Shown: positions 17,068-27,105 of the stretch, one piece after another
Layout of the letters: each line of letters begins with the position of its first letter
Position numbering within the stretch: position 1 is the stretch's first letter
Assembly (NCBI GenBank): GCA_030656555.1
Contig: JAUSPN010000078.1
Coordinates: forward strand, 1-48,931
DNA length: 48,931 nucleotides
Source of the DNA: Candidatus Desulfaltia sp.
Lineage (GTDB): Bacteria; Desulfobacterota; Desulfobacteria; Desulfobacterales; ETH-SRB1
Direction: 5' to 3'
Position numbers and translations under genes: made by a program
The notes under the pieces: model-generated
Databases searched by the model: none
What the model saw: only the letters and a program-made list of their open reading frames with translations
What the model was told of the DNA's origin: nothing

Positions 17068-18266
17068 ACAACACTTACCAATTAAAACCAATAAGTGAGA
17101 TTGCGAAGGTCATAACAAGCCCGGTTGATAAAAAATCTCTCCACGATGAACTGCCAGTGTTTTTATGCAATTACACAGATGTGTATTATAATTCTGTTAT
17201 CTCAAAGGACATGGATTTTATGGGGGCAACTGCTAAGCAGAGCGAAATTGACAGGTTTTCATTGAAGCCAGAAGATGTTGTTATAACAAAAGATTCTGAA
17301 AGCGCTGATGATATTGGTATATCCACATATATCGAAAGCGTCAAAGATAATTTGCTTTGCGGCTATCACCTTACAATTCTAAGACCAAAAAAGAATATTG
17401 ATGGAAGATTCCTGTCATACGCATTAGGACATCCAAGAATTGGATATGATTTTTATCGCTATGCAAATGGCATTACAAGATTTGGTTTAACTGCAGAAAC
17501 ATACAAAAAAGTCAAAATCCTTCTCCCCCCACTTCCCGAGCAAAAAGCCATTGCCGATCTGCTTTCCACCTGGGATGAGGCCATAGAGAAAACCGAACGG
17601 CTGATTCAGGCAAAGAAAAAGCAGTTTCAACGTTTTCTGCATGATTTAATCTATATACCAAGTGTGAATGGAAAATGGAAAGAGGTTAGAACTAAATCCC
17701 TTTTTAAGGAACGTAGAGAAACAAGAAGGGACGATTTACCACTATTGTCAATTACTAATGGTGAAGGGGTTATTCATAGGGACGATACAAATCGTAAAGA
17801 CACATCTAATAATGATAAATCTAAGTACCTGCGGATTTGTCCCGCGGATATCGGCTATAACACAATGAGAATGTGGCAGGGAGTCTCTGCTCTTTCAGCG
17901 TTGGAAGGGATAGTTAGTCCAGCTTACACAATATGTATTCCGGGAGAAAAACTCTTCCCTCAGTTTGCGGCTTATTTGTTTAAAATACCATTCATGATTC
18001 ACCGCTTTTATCGCTACTCACAAGGGTTAACATCGGATACATGGAATCTGAAATATACTAATTTCTGCGAAGTGAAAATGCCGTTCCCACCACTGCCAGA
18101 ACAAAAACAAATAGCTGAAACATTATCCACCGCGCAACAGGAAATCGGCCTGCTCAAGCAGTTGACTGAAAAATACAAAGCCCAAAAACGCGGTTTGATG
18201 CAGAAACTGCTCACGGGTAACTGGCGAATCAAACCTGAAATCCTGAACAAATATAAGGAGGCGTAA
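17064..18266 (+). CDS. hsdS: Type I restriction specificity subunit, two TRDs
   Basis: 400 residues. Each half has a target recognition domain followed by a conserved helix: PPLPEQKAIADLLSTWDEAI (about residue 155) and PPLPEQKQIAETLSTAQQEI (about residue 345). The TRDs share little sequence, so the recognised site is probably asymmetric and bipartite. Start overlaps the dinD stop, with GGAG/GGGG just before. The complete specificity subunit of the cassette. Confidence 0.93.
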   Translation: MNNTYQLKPISEIAKVITSPVDKKSLHDELPVFLCNYTDVYYNSVISKDMDFMGATAKQSEIDRFSLKPEDVVITKDSESADDIGISTYIESVKDNLLCGYHLTILRPKKNIDGRFLSYALGHPRIGYDFYRYANGITRFGLTAETYKKVKILLPPLPEQKAIADLLSTWDEAIEKTERLIQAKKKQFQRFLHDLIYIPSVNGKWKEVRTKSLFKERRETRRDDLPLLSITNGEGVIHRDDTNRKDTSNNDKSKYLRICPADIGYNTMRMWQGVSALSALEGIVSPAYTICIPGEKLFPQFAAYLFKIPFMIHRFYRYSQGLTSDTWNLKYTNFCEVKMPFPPLPEQKQIAETLSTAQQEIGLLKQLTEKYKAQKRGLMQKLLTGNWRIKPEILNKYKEA

Positions 18267-18268
18267 TT

Positions 18269-18502
18269 ATGGCAAAAGGTAAAAATCAACATGTCGTAAA
18301 ACATCCTGAGGGATGGGCTGTTAAAGGAGCCGGCAACAGTAAAGCAACCAAAGTGACCAGAACACAGGTGGATGCGATTGAGATTGCTCAGAATATTGCC
18401 ATAAATCAGCAGTCGGATACCAAAATTCATGGTCGGGATGGAAAAATCCGAGCTGGCAACAGCTACGGAAACGATCCATGCCCTCCAAAGGATAAAAAGT
18501 GA
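18269..18502 (+). CDS. DUF2188 small protein
   Basis: 77 residues, start preceded by an ideal AAGGAGG. The sequence is a full DUF2188 domain: KGKNQHVVKHPEGWAVKGAGNS, then HGRDGKIRAGNSYGNDPCPP. The family is small, basic and often found beside restriction or other mobile genes; its function is not established. Sits 2 bp after hsdS and 13 bp before hsdR, within the same transcript. Confidence 0.85.
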   Translation: MAKGKNQHVVKHPEGWAVKGAGNSKATKVTRTQVDAIEIAQNIAINQQSDTKIHGRDGKIRAGNSYGNDPCPPKDKK

Positions 18503-18515
18503 GGATTGTGTGAAT

Positions 18516-21500
18516 ATGACCAACTTTGAAACCAACGAAAAACACCTTTCGCAGATACCGGCTTTGCATCTGTTGATAAACCTTGGATTTGAATACATCA
18601 CACCTGCTGAGGCCCTTTATGAGCGTCAGGAAAGAACTTCAAATGTACTTCTGGAAAACATTCTGCGTTCACAACTAAAAGAGATCAACCGTATCAGATA
18701 CAAGGCTAATGAGTATCTTTTCAGTGAAGAAAATGTGCAGTCAGCTATCCAGAAGCTTAAAAATATCAAGTATGATGGGCTGCTGAAAACAAATGAGGCG
18801 GTGTATGACCTTTTGACGCTGGGAACTGCATTAGAACAGACCATTGAGGGTAATTCCAAGAGCTTTAACCTTAATTATATTGACTGGCGCAATCCGCAGC
18901 GAAACCGTTTTCATGTAACCGTTGAGTATAGTGTTGAACGATCAAGAAGCACGGAAACAGTCCGTCCGGATATTGTATTGTTTGTTAATGGTATCCCCTT
19001 TTGTGTTATTGAGTGTAAAGCTCCTCAGATTGAAGTTGAACAGGCTGTTTCGCAATCCATAAGAAATCAGAATGATGATTTTATCCCAAAACTGTTTATT
19101 TATACGCAACTGGTACTCGCCGTTAATAAGAACAGCGCCATGTATGCGACTACTGGAAGTGCCGCAAAATTCTGGGGTATCTGGAAAGAACCTCAGATGG
19201 AAGCAGGAGATCGGAAATTTGGGAAGTTGCAGGAATTTGTCAATAAACCTTTAGGAAATCATACTCTTACAAGAATAGCTGATACTCTGAATGCAAATCC
19301 CGTTTTCTTAAAAACGGGTCGCCTTGTTACTGAGCAGGACAAATCTATTTATTCTTTGTGTCGCCCGGACAGGCTGTTGGAATTGGCATGGAACTTTACT
19401 GTGTTTGACGGTGGAATCAAAAAAATAGCCCGTTATCAGCAGTATTTTGTTATCAAATCAACTCTTAATCGTGTGAAACACTTTGATAGCAATGGTTCAC
19501 GCAAGGGTGGCATTATATGGCACACACAAGGTTCCGGCAAATCCCTGACAATGGTCATGTTGACAAGGAATCTTGCTCTGGACACTGAGATCATGAATCC
19601 TCGCATTGTTCTGGTAACAGACAGAGATGATCTGGATAAGCAGCTTGGCAACACCTTTGCTGCATGTGGCCTTGAAGCCAATCGAGCCAGCTCAGGGCGA
19701 AACCTCTTAGAATTGGTCGCTGAAAAACAATCCGGAATTATTACCACACTGATTCATAAATTTGACAAGGCGTTTGCTGTAAAGAAATATCAGGATAAAT
19801 CCCCTGACATTTTTATTCTGGTGGATGAGAGCCATCGTACTCAGTTTGGATCATTCTCAGCCCGAATGAGACAAATGTTCCCTAATGCGTGTTATTTGGG
19901 ATTTACAGGAACCCCTTTGCTAAAAAAGGAAAAAAATAGCTTTGCTAAATTTGGTGAATTGGTTGAGCCCCATTATTCTATTACACAGGCTGTTGAAGAC
20001 GGCGCGGTAGTTCCTCTTCTTTATGAAGGGCGTCATGTTGAAATGACCCAGAACAAGAAAGCAGTTGATTTGTGGTTTGAACGCCTTACCCAAGGGCTTA
20101 CAAAAGAGCAGCAAGCTGACCTGAAAAGAAAATATGCTCGGGCAGAAATGCTGAATAAAGCCGATCAGGTTATCTATATGAGAGCCTTTGATATCAGTGA
20201 ACATTATCGTTCCAACTGGCAGGGAACCGGTTTCAAAGCTCAACTTGTAACCCCAGGTAAAGCTGCAGCACTGAGATATAACTCATATTTAAATGAGATA
20301 GGCATTGTATCTTCAGAAGTTGTTATTTCTCCGCCGGATATGCGGGAAGGCTACGACGAGACCGATGATGAAACAACTGATGAAGTTGTGAAATTCTGGC
20401 AAAAAATGATGAAACGCTATGGAAATGAGGAAGAATACACCAAGCAACTTATCAATCAGTTTAAACATGGCAGCGAACCGGAAATATTGATTGTGGTAGA
20501 CAAGCTTCTAACCGGATTTGATGTCCCCAGAAATACAGTGCTGTACTTGTGCAGGATTTTAAGGGAGCATACTTTGCTGCAAGCTATTGCACGGGTTAAC
20601 CGGCTTTATGAAGGAAAGGAATTTGGTTTTATTGTTGATTATGTAAGTGTCCTGGGAGAGCTGGATAAGGCCCTGACCATGTACAGCGCGTTTGAGGGAT
20701 TTGATGAATCAGATCTTGTCGGAACCATTGCTTCGATAAAGAGTGAAATAGATAAACTGCCTCAACGCTATTCAGACCTGTGGGATGTTTTTAAATCAGT
20801 CAAATATTCTTATGATGAAGAGGCTTATGAGGTCCTTCTTGCGGATGATGAACTTCGAGAAGAATTTTACGGGCGTCTGTCAGAATACAGCAAAACTCTT
20901 GCAATTGCTTTTTCATCAGACCGTTTTTTGTTTGAAACTGATGATAAAACGTTATTCAGATATAAAGCTGATTTGCGCAAATTTCAGTTACTGAAGGCTT
21001 CCGTAAAACTTCGCTATGCTGAAGCCATTGATTATAGGGATTACGAACCGAGGATCAAAAAGCTTTTAGATACGCACATTCAGGCGAATGAAGTAATACA
21101 GCTTAACGAGCCTGTTAATATTTTCGATGATAATATGTTTAATCAGGTTAAGGAGGATCAAGGGGTTTACCAGACAAAAAAACCCACTGCTTCAAAAGCT
21201 GATACTATTGCACATGCCACCAAAAAAGTAATTACAGAAAAAATGGGTGAAGATCCGGCATTTTATGAAAAATTCTCAAAGCTCATCCAGCAGGCAATCG
21301 AAGATTTCAGGGCAAAAAGAATATCAGATTTAGACTATCTTGGAAAAGTTGTAGATATCCGAAATAAGGTTGTTGGGAAAGTTCATGACGATGTTCCTGA
21401 AAAACTTACTGGAAATGAAGATGCTATGGCATACTATGGCATATTAAAACCATTTTTCGAAAAGCATGACTTGAATGAATCTGATCTTGAAAGCATTGCT

Positions 21501-21716
21501 GCTGATACAGCAATTGCTATCCACAGTATTCTGGAATCTCATCAAAAGGTACATTTTTGGTATGATGAAGATGCGCAGAAGCAAACCGTTAATGAAATAG
21601 ATGATTATTTATATGATGAGTTGAAAGTCGGAAAAAATATTGAACTGTCACTGGATCAAATGGATGATATGATAGAAAAGGCGCTGCAAGTAGCAAAACG
21701 CAGGAGCTACAAATGA
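18516..21716 (+). CDS. hsdR: Type I restriction endonuclease subunit R
   Basis: 1066 residues from the ATG at 18516 (GAGGA upstream). The open frame reaches back to 18429, but that would overlap the DUF2188 gene. PD-(D/E)xK nuclease: RPDIVLF...VIECKAP with D152, E166 and K168. SF2 translocase: Walker A QGSGKSLTM (K342), Walker B VDESH (437-440), motif III GFTGTPL, motif VI LLQAIARVNR. The C-terminal helical domain binds the methylase core. Ends with a 4-base overlap with the peptidase gene. All catalytic residues are intact, so restriction should be active. Confidence 0.95.
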   Translation: MTNFETNEKHLSQIPALHLLINLGFEYITPAEALYERQERTSNVLLENILRSQLKEINRIRYKANEYLFSEENVQSAIQKLKNIKYDGLLKTNEAVYDLLTLGTALEQTIEGNSKSFNLNYIDWRNPQRNRFHVTVEYSVERSRSTETVRPDIVLFVNGIPFCVIECKAPQIEVEQAVSQSIRNQNDDFIPKLFIYTQLVLAVNKNSAMYATTGSAAKFWGIWKEPQMEAGDRKFGKLQEFVNKPLGNHTLTRIADTLNANPVFLKTGRLVTEQDKSIYSLCRPDRLLELAWNFTVFDGGIKKIARYQQYFVIKSTLNRVKHFDSNGSRKGGIIWHTQGSGKSLTMVMLTRNLALDTEIMNPRIVLVTDRDDLDKQLGNTFAACGLEANRASSGRNLLELVAEKQSGIITTLIHKFDKAFAVKKYQDKSPDIFILVDESHRTQFGSFSARMRQMFPNACYLGFTGTPLLKKEKNSFAKFGELVEPHYSITQAVEDGAVVPLLYEGRHVEMTQNKKAVDLWFERLTQGLTKEQQADLKRKYARAEMLNKADQVIYMRAFDISEHYRSNWQGTGFKAQLVTPGKAAALRYNSYLNEIGIVSSEVVISPPDMREGYDETDDETTDEVVKFWQKMMKRYGNEEEYTKQLINQFKHGSEPEILIVVDKLLTGFDVPRNTVLYLCRILREHTLLQAIARVNRLYEGKEFGFIVDYVSVLGELDKALTMYSAFEGFDESDLVGTIASIKSEIDKLPQRYSDLWDVFKSVKYSYDEEAYEVLLADDELREEFYGRLSEYSKTLAIAFSSDRFLFETDDKTLFRYKADLRKFQLLKASVKLRYAEAIDYRDYEPRIKKLLDTHIQANEVIQLNEPVNIFDDNMFNQVKEDQGVYQTKKPTASKADTIAHATKKVITEKMGEDPAFYEKFSKLIQQAIEDFRAKRISDLDYLGKVVDIRNKVVGKVHDDVPEKLTGNEDAMAYYGILKPFFEKHDLNESDLESIAADTAIAIHSILESHQKVHFWYDEDAQKQTVNEIDDYLYDELKVGKNIELSLDQMDDMIEKALQVAKRRSYK

Positions 21717-22438
21717 TTGAGACAACGAGTATTGATAAACGGTCTTTTTTTTACGGCCAAAAGACCATCGCCTACAGCCTCTTTTTTACAGACAGAAGAT
21801 CTTTGGAGATTGCTGTTCATCCGGATAGTACTGTAGTTGTCAAAGCTCCGCTGGATTCAGATATTTCTTTGATTGAAAAGAAATTACATAAAAGAGCGCG
21901 GTGGATATTCCGACAGCTAAATTATTTCCGGCAGTTTAACCCCAAAACTCCGGCTCGACGATACATAAATGGTGAAACGCATTTATACCTTGGAAGGCAA
22001 TATCGGTTGAAAATTTTACATGACCAGGAAAATAGCGTTAAGTTGATTAAAGGTTTCTTTCGGGTTGCTTGTAGAGAAGAACATGATCAAGGGATTGTAA
22101 AAAAGCTTATGAATAACTGGTACTTACAGAAAGCAAACATTCAATTCAACGAAAGTCTGACTCGCTGTTGTCCGAAGTTTAATGCTTTTGATCTCACCAA
22201 ACCTTCAATCTCGATCAAGCGTATGAAAAAGAGATGGGGAAGCTTATCGGATAAAGGCACGGTTACCCTTAATACTGCTCTGATTAAAGCACCGAAAGAA
22301 TGTATCGATTATGTCGTTACCCATGAGCTTTGTCATTTAAAATATCATGACCATAGCTCTGAGTTCTACAAGCTACTTGATTCCGTAATCCCAGGGTGGA
22401 AAAAAATAAAGCACAAACTCGAACTGAGTATGGTTTAA
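21713..22438 (+). CDS. M48/YgjP-type zinc metallopeptidase
   Basis: 241 residues. Zinc site HELCH at 204-208 in VVTHELCHLKYHDHSSEFYKLL, the YgjP/DUF45 signature; the third ligand is presumably in the following helix. The upstream half has the typical RWGSLSDKGTVTLNTALIKAP. No transmembrane segments, so it is a cytoplasmic relative of M48. Such genes frequently end type I restriction operons, and this one overlaps hsdR by 4 bp. HsdR turnover (as ClpXP does in E. coli) is an attractive but unproven role. The 200 bp that follow (22439-22639) contain nothing recognised. Confidence 0.88.
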   Translation: MIETTSIDKRSFFYGQKTIAYSLFFTDRRSLEIAVHPDSTVVVKAPLDSDISLIEKKLHKRARWIFRQLNYFRQFNPKTPARRYINGETHLYLGRQYRLKILHDQENSVKLIKGFFRVACREEHDQGIVKKLMNNWYLQKANIQFNESLTRCCPKFNAFDLTKPSISIKRMKKRWGSLSDKGTVTLNTALIKAPKECIDYVVTHELCHLKYHDHSSEFYKLLDSVIPGWKKIKHKLELSMV

Positions 22439-22639
22439 AAGTGGGACTTACGCGGGGACCTACTGTACATAGCTCAGTTTATAAGTTTATATCGTCAAGA
22501 AATGAACCGCAATAGCAAGCGAATCTTCAATATTGATTTTCTTTTGGAATTTTCTTCTTGTCTTTACACAAACTCCGAAAGAAACAGGTGGGGTGATACC
22601 TGCGTGGCCTGCACGGAAGGGAAGCGAACTATTTTTAGG

Positions 22640-22981
22640 TTAAATATTGTGTAAAATTATTATGCCTGTAAAAAGGAAGATCGGAACACCCACTAATGCT
22701 ATGTACTGCACATTTTTTTTAAATATACTTGTCATTAACTGAGCTAAGCAGAAACCAATAATAAGTACTATAAATGGGCTCCACCACTGAAACAGGTAAG
22801 CAGAAGCGAGTGCTGAACCTGGTAAAGAAATAAAGCTGGCAATTTTTATCAGAGAAGTATTTTTTTCATACCATTTGCTAATATGCCAGTTTTTAAGTTT
22901 AGCATAATGATCATAGGAAAGCACGACCCACGAAAAACTGGCGAGCAGAGTAAAAATACTGATTACAGTATAAGGATTCAT
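22640..22981 (-). CDS. Small integral membrane protein, unknown
   Basis: 113 residues from the ATG at 22981 (a GTG at 22993 would add four; GAAAGG lies upstream). Three or four hydrophobic helices alternate with charged loops (TLLASFSWVVLSY; FISLPGSALASAYLFQW; FIVLIIGFCLAQL; IALVGVPIFLFTGIIIL). No known motif. Alone between the restriction cassette and the methyl-cycle genes, on the opposite strand to the cassette. Confidence 0.6.
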   Translation of the reverse strand: MNPYTVISIFTLLASFSWVVLSYDHYAKLKNWHISKWYEKNTSLIKIASFISLPGSALASAYLFQWWSPFIVLIIGFCLAQLMTSIFKKNVQYIALVGVPIFLFTGIIILHNI

Positions 22982-23026
22982 GTTATGCGACACCTTTCTT
23001 TATTAAGAAATTTGAACCCGGGTTGA

Positions 23027-23167
23027 CTATATCCCTGATCGCCCGAAGTAATCTACCAGTATGCCGGGGTTATTGCTTCCAATACCATCAACACCAATAT
23101 CCATTGCCTTTTTAATAGATAACAGAGTATTTTCCGGCTCAATAGCCGCAGCCCCGCGATGTCCCAT
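23027..23167 (-). pseudogene. Internally deleted glycerophosphodiester phosphodiesterase
   Basis: A 46-codon frame joins the exact N-terminus of a GDPD enzyme (MGHRGAAAIEPENTLLSIKK, AMDIGVDGI) to what looks like its C-terminus (GSNNPGILVDYFGRSGI). About 200 residues, including the catalytic metal site, are missing. The join is at GVDGI, a motif that occurs both early and late in this family, so the loss may reflect recombination between the two coding copies. The rest of 22982-23326 has no gene. Confidence 0.7.
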
Positions 23168-23302
23168 TAATTATTTTTATAATTCTACCATAAAAAACAG
23201 CTTAAACGCAAATATCTCAATCCTGCCGAGAAGCATATTAGCAGTTAGGGAAACTTTCGGGCAACAGTTGGGGACGGGGGATATAAGGGACACGCGGTCG
23301 AA

Positions 23303-23320
23303 CCCCGCCCGAAAGCGGGG
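23303..23320 (-). terminator. GC hairpin after ahcY
   Basis: CCCCGC (23303-23308) and GCGGGG (23315-23320) form a 6-bp GC stem with a 6-nt loop, 7 bp past the ahcY stop codon. No T-run follows, so it may be a 3'-end stabiliser or a factor-dependent terminator. Confidence 0.4.
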
Positions 23321-23326
23321 CTGCGG

Positions 23327-24781
23327 CTAATACCTGTAAGAATCAGGTTTAAATGGCCCGTTAATCGGCACTCCCAGGTAATCGGCCTGGAACTGGTTGA
23401 GTTTTGTTAGTTTTACGCCAAGCTTGCCAAGATGAAGCCTGGCCACCTCTTCATCTAACTTTTTGGGAAGAGTATAAACCTTGCGTTCGTATTGTTTTGA
23501 TGCAAGTTCAATCTGCGCAAGACATTGATTTGTAAAGCTGTTGCTCATTACAAAACTAGGATGTCCTGTTGCGCATCCAAGATTTACCAGTCTTCCTTCT
23601 GCAAGAACAATAATGGATCGTCCTGATTTAAGCGTCCACTTGTCAACCTGTGGTTTAATCTGCTCCTTTTTACAATCCGGATTGTTATCCAGATAGGTCA
23701 TCTGAATTTCATTGTCAAAGTGGCCGATATTGCAGACAATCGCCTCATTTTTCATCTGTTCCATATGCTCGCCTGTAATAACATGATAACATCCTGTAGC
23801 GGTGACAAAAATATCCCCTATTGGAGCTGCAGTTTCCATGGTTACGACCTCATATCCTTCCATAGAAGCCTGAAGAGCACATATGGGATCGATCTCGGTA
23901 ATAAGCACGCGCGCGCCGTAACTGCTTATCGACTTTGCACATCCTTTGCCGACATCTCCATAACCGCATATGACTACTACTTTGCCGGCAAGCATAATAT
24001 CGGTAGCGCGTTTAATCCCATCAGCCAGAGATTCCCGGCATCCATAAAGATTGTCAAACTTTGATTTTGTTACCGAGTCGTTTACATTAAAAGCCGGAAA
24101 AAGAAGTTCGCCGCTCTTTGCGAGATGATAAAGCCTGTGAACGCCTGTAGTAGTTTCTTCGGAAACACCCCTGATTTTTGATGCAATTTTTGTCCAGCGA
24201 TTAGGATCCAGCTTATAGCTTACTTTCAAACGATTTATAAGACACTGCATATCACGGCTGTCATAAGCCTTATCTAAAAGAGCAGGGTCGTTTTCTATTT
24301 TTACGCCCTCGTGAACGTATAGGGTAGCGTCACCGCCATCATCGACAATAAGATCAGGACCGCTGTTGTCGGGCCATGTAAGGGCCTGTTCCGTACACCA
24401 CCAGAAATCCTCGAGAGTTTCGCCTTTCCATGCATATACTGCTGCAAGCCCTGATTTGGCAATTGCAGCCGCGGCATGATCCTGTGTTGAAAAAATATTG
24501 CACGTGGCCCATCGAAGATCAGCTCCAAGCTTATTTAGTGTTTGAATAAGCATTGCGGTCTGAATAGTCATGTGTAGACTTCCCATGATCTTCATCCCTT
24601 TTAGAGGCTTTTCAGACCCGTATTTTTTCTGGACCGCCATAAGACCGGGCATTTCATTTTCTGCAAGTTTCATCTCCTTGAATCCGAAATCCGCAAGTGA
24701 AATGTCGGCCACTTTATATGGAAGGGAAGGATCTATCTCTGAAAACCCATTTAAATCCTTCATTGCTTTTAAAACAGACAT
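23327..24781 (-). CDS. ahcY: Adenosylhomocysteinase
   Basis: 484 residues. Splits S-adenosylhomocysteine into adenosine and homocysteine, clearing the by-product of methyl transfer. The NAD-binding loop is [18 protein letters not shown] (268-285), with substrate-site segments [13 protein letters not shown] and [14 protein letters not shown] and the canonical C-terminus PFKPDSYRY whose Lys and Tyr reach into the partner subunit. AAGGAG precedes the ATG. Follows metK on the same strand after 125 bp of repeat-rich DNA. Confidence 0.97.
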   Translation of the reverse strand: MSVLKAMKDLNGFSEIDPSLPYKVADISLADFGFKEMKLAENEMPGLMAVQKKYGSEKPLKGMKIMGSLHMTIQTAMLIQTLNKLGADLRWATCNIFSTQDHAAAAIAKSGLAAVYAWKGETLEDFWWCTEQALTWPDNSGPDLIVDDGGDATLYVHEGVKIENDPALLDKAYDSRDMQCLINRLKVSYKLDPNRWTKIASKIRGVSEETTTGVHRLYHLAKSGELLFPAFNVNDSVTKSKFDNLYGCRESLADGIKRATDIMLAGKVVVICGYGDVGKGCAKSISSYGARVLITEIDPICALQASMEGYEVVTMETAAPIGDIFVTATGCYHVITGEHMEQMKNEAIVCNIGHFDNEIQMTYLDNNPDCKKEQIKPQVDKWTLKSGRSIIVLAEGRLVNLGCATGHPSFVMSNSFTNQCLAQIELASKQYERKVYTLPKKLDEEVARLHLGKLGVKLTKLNQFQADYLGVPINGPFKPDSYRY

Positions 24782-24796
24782 TTTATTATTCTCCTT

Positions 24797-24895
24797 GGTT
24801 TACGGTTGTCGGTTTACGGTTGTCGGTTTACGGTTTTTTTACTGATTGTTTTTATGTTTTGATCAACCGTTAACTGTAAACTGTTAACCGTAAAC
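24797..24895. repeat. Tandem 14-bp repeat with inverted partner in the ahcY leader
   Basis: GGTTTACGGTTGTC is repeated at 24797-24810 and 24811-24824, with a third partial copy from 24825. AACCGTAAAC at 24886-24895 is the exact inverse of 24826-24835, giving a 10-bp stem across about 50 nt. The intervening DNA adds GTTAAC palindromes. Lies between the metK stop and the ahcY binding site. It does not match a SAM or SAH riboswitch that I recognise. Confidence 0.6.
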
Positions 24896-24906
24896 GCTTA
24901 CAGATA

Positions 24907-26076
24907 TTACAACCCGGCTTTTTCTTTGAGCACATCAACCATATTGGTGTTTTCCCATGTGAATTCCGGTTCAGTTCTTCCAAAATGTCCATAAGCGGAA
25001 GTTTTTCTATATATGGGTCGCAATAGATCAAGATATTCAATTATCGCGGCAGGCCTCAGGTCAAAAACCTCTGTGATTATTTGTTTAATTTCATGTTTTG
25101 GAAGAACTCCCGTGCCTTTAAGATCCAGCATGACAGAAACAGGTTCTGCCACGCCGATAGCATATGCAACCTGTATCTCGCAGTGTTTTGCAAGGCCCGC
25201 GGCAACTATATTCTTTGCAATATGTCTTCCCATGTAAGATGCGCTTCGATCAACCTTGGAAGGGTCTTTGCCGGAAAAGCATCCACCCCCGTGACTTCCC
25301 TGGCCGCCGTAAGTATCAACAATTATTTTTCGACCTGTTAATCCGCAGTCTCCCATTGGTCCGCCAACAACAAACTTTCCTGTGGAATTTATTAAATAAC
25401 GCGTATCACCATCTATCAGCTCCCTTGGAATTACCTTCTTTATTACCTCTTCTATGATAGCCTCTTTTAATTCAGCATGTGTAATATCCGGTTTGTGCTG
25501 CGCTGCGATTACTATTGTATCAACGCGTTTGGGAGTGCCGTTTTCATATTCTATTGTTACCTGTGCTTTGCCGTCAGGTCTTAAAAAATCGAGAGCACCA
25601 TTTTTCCGCACTTGGGCAAGACGCTTTGTCAGCTTATGGGCATACATTATGGGCATTGGCATCAATTCAGGGGTTTCATCACATGCAAATCCAAACATAA
25701 GACCCTGATCTCCGGCACCCTGTTCCTTGAACAACCCTTCTCCGATATTTACTCCTTGCGCAATATCAGGTGATTGATGGTCAATGCTGGTTATTACTGA
25801 ACAGGTCTGCCAGTCAAAACCCATCTGAGATGAATGATAGCCTATATCTTTTATTGTCTCTCTGACGATTTGGGGAATATCAACATAACATTCTGTTGTG
25901 ATTTCGCCGGCAATAAAGGCCAGGCCTGTTGTAACAAGAGTTTCACAGGCAACCCTGCAGTTTTTATCTTTTTCAATAATGGCGTCCAGGATGGAATCCG
26001 ATATTGCGTCGGCTACTTTATCCGGATGCCCCTCTGTGACTGATTCGGATGTAAAAAAGAACTGTTCATTACTCAT
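24907..26076 (-). CDS. metK: S-adenosylmethionine synthetase
   Basis: 389 residues, full length. Makes SAM from methionine and ATP. Motifs: [12 protein letters not shown] at 16-27, [12 protein letters not shown] at 120-131 and the P-loop-like [16 protein letters not shown] at 263-278 (a Cys replaces the usual Ala). AAAGGAG before the ATG. Starts 27 bp after panC and precedes ahcY, so supply and recycling of SAM lie together. Confidence 0.97.
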   Translation of the reverse strand: MSNEQFFFTSESVTEGHPDKVADAISDSILDAIIEKDKNCRVACETLVTTGLAFIAGEITTECYVDIPQIVRETIKDIGYHSSQMGFDWQTCSVITSIDHQSPDIAQGVNIGEGLFKEQGAGDQGLMFGFACDETPELMPMPIMYAHKLTKRLAQVRKNGALDFLRPDGKAQVTIEYENGTPKRVDTIVIAAQHKPDITHAELKEAIIEEVIKKVIPRELIDGDTRYLINSTGKFVVGGPMGDCGLTGRKIIVDTYGGQGSHGGGCFSGKDPSKVDRSASYMGRHIAKNIVAAGLAKHCEIQVAYAIGVAEPVSVMLDLKGTGVLPKHEIKQIITEVFDLRPAAIIEYLDLLRPIYRKTSAYGHFGRTEPEFTWENTNMVDVLKEKAGL

Positions 26077-26103
26077 AATAAAGTATCTCCTTTATCTGAA
26101 AGT

Positions 26104-26952
26104 CTATAGTATCATGTTGTCGATCAGGCGGGTTTTGCCTACATTCACCGCAAGAGCCATCAATGCCGGCCTGTCGACTGTTTCCATATCATCAAGGGTT
26201 TCAGGATCGCATATGGCAATATAATCTATCACTGTTTCCGGGTATGATTTGATCAAAGTATATGCCGCATCAATTATTTTTTTTGCATCCTTACTTCCGC
26301 TTTCAACAAGTTTTTTAGATTGCTTTAATGATTTATAAAGGGAGAGTGCATTAATCCTCTGCTCGGGAGTAAGATAAGTGTTTCTTGAGCTCATGGCAAG
26401 ACCATCAGGCTCCCTTACTGTCGGAAATCCGACAATTTTTATATCAAAATTCAGATCTCTCACCATCCGGCGTATGACCGCAAGCTGCTGATAATCTTTA
26501 CTGCCGAATATGGCAATATGCGGTCTTACAATGTTAAACAGTTTTATAACAATCGTTGCAACCCCCCGAAAAAATATCGGCCTGGAAATTCCGCAAAGGT
26601 GTTTCGGAAGGTTTTTCAGCTCTACATATGTTTGAAAGCCATCCCGATACAGATCGTTTTTGTCTGGATAAAAAATTACATCTACACTCTCTTTTTGCAA
26701 TAATTCAAAGTCCTTGTCAAAGTCTCTTGGGTATGATTCAAAATCTTCCCCCGGAGAAAACTGGGAGGGATTTACAAAGATGCTGACAACTAAATTATCT
26801 CCGAGTTTGCGTCCCTCCTTTATCAGGGACAGGTGCCCTTCATGCAGAAACCCCATGGTCGGCACAAAGGCAACAGTTTTGCCGAGATTCCGCATACGAT
26901 CGGAATATTCCTGCATCTCTGTTGTCGTAGTAATAACCTTGATATTATGCAT
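26104..26952 (-). CDS. panC: Pantothenate synthetase (pantoate-beta-alanine ligase)
   Basis: 282 residues. Joins pantoate and beta-alanine using ATP in coenzyme A synthesis. The nucleotidylyl-transferase motif PTMGFLHEGHLSL (31-43) holds the HxGH signature; FVNPSQF and GLAMSSRNTYL are the other substrate and ATP loops. CAGGAT lies before the ATG. Divergent from lnt, with 170 bp between. First gene of a panC-metK-(ahcY) group. Confidence 0.96.
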   Translation of the reverse strand: MHNIKVITTTTEMQEYSDRMRNLGKTVAFVPTMGFLHEGHLSLIKEGRKLGDNLVVSIFVNPSQFSPGEDFESYPRDFDKDFELLQKESVDVIFYPDKNDLYRDGFQTYVELKNLPKHLCGISRPIFFRGVATIVIKLFNIVRPHIAIFGSKDYQQLAVIRRMVRDLNFDIKIVGFPTVREPDGLAMSSRNTYLTPEQRINALSLYKSLKQSKKLVESGSKDAKKIIDAAYTLIKSYPETVIDYIAICDPETLDDMETVDRPALMALAVNVGKTRLIDNMIL

Positions 26953-27105
26953 TTTAATTCATCCTGCAGCATTGCTAAAAAAATAATATTATAAACGGCT
27001 GGAATAAATGTCAACTCAAGTTTGACGGTTTTGCAAAATGACTTTTTACGAAAGCGTCAAAGTATGATAGGGTATTAAAAAATCAGGCCGTATAACCATG
27101 CAAAC

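Noticed and set aside
24782-24906. SAM or SAH riboswitch between metK and ahcY
   Set aside because: The sequence is low-complexity repeat and lacks the conserved core of the riboswitch classes I know.
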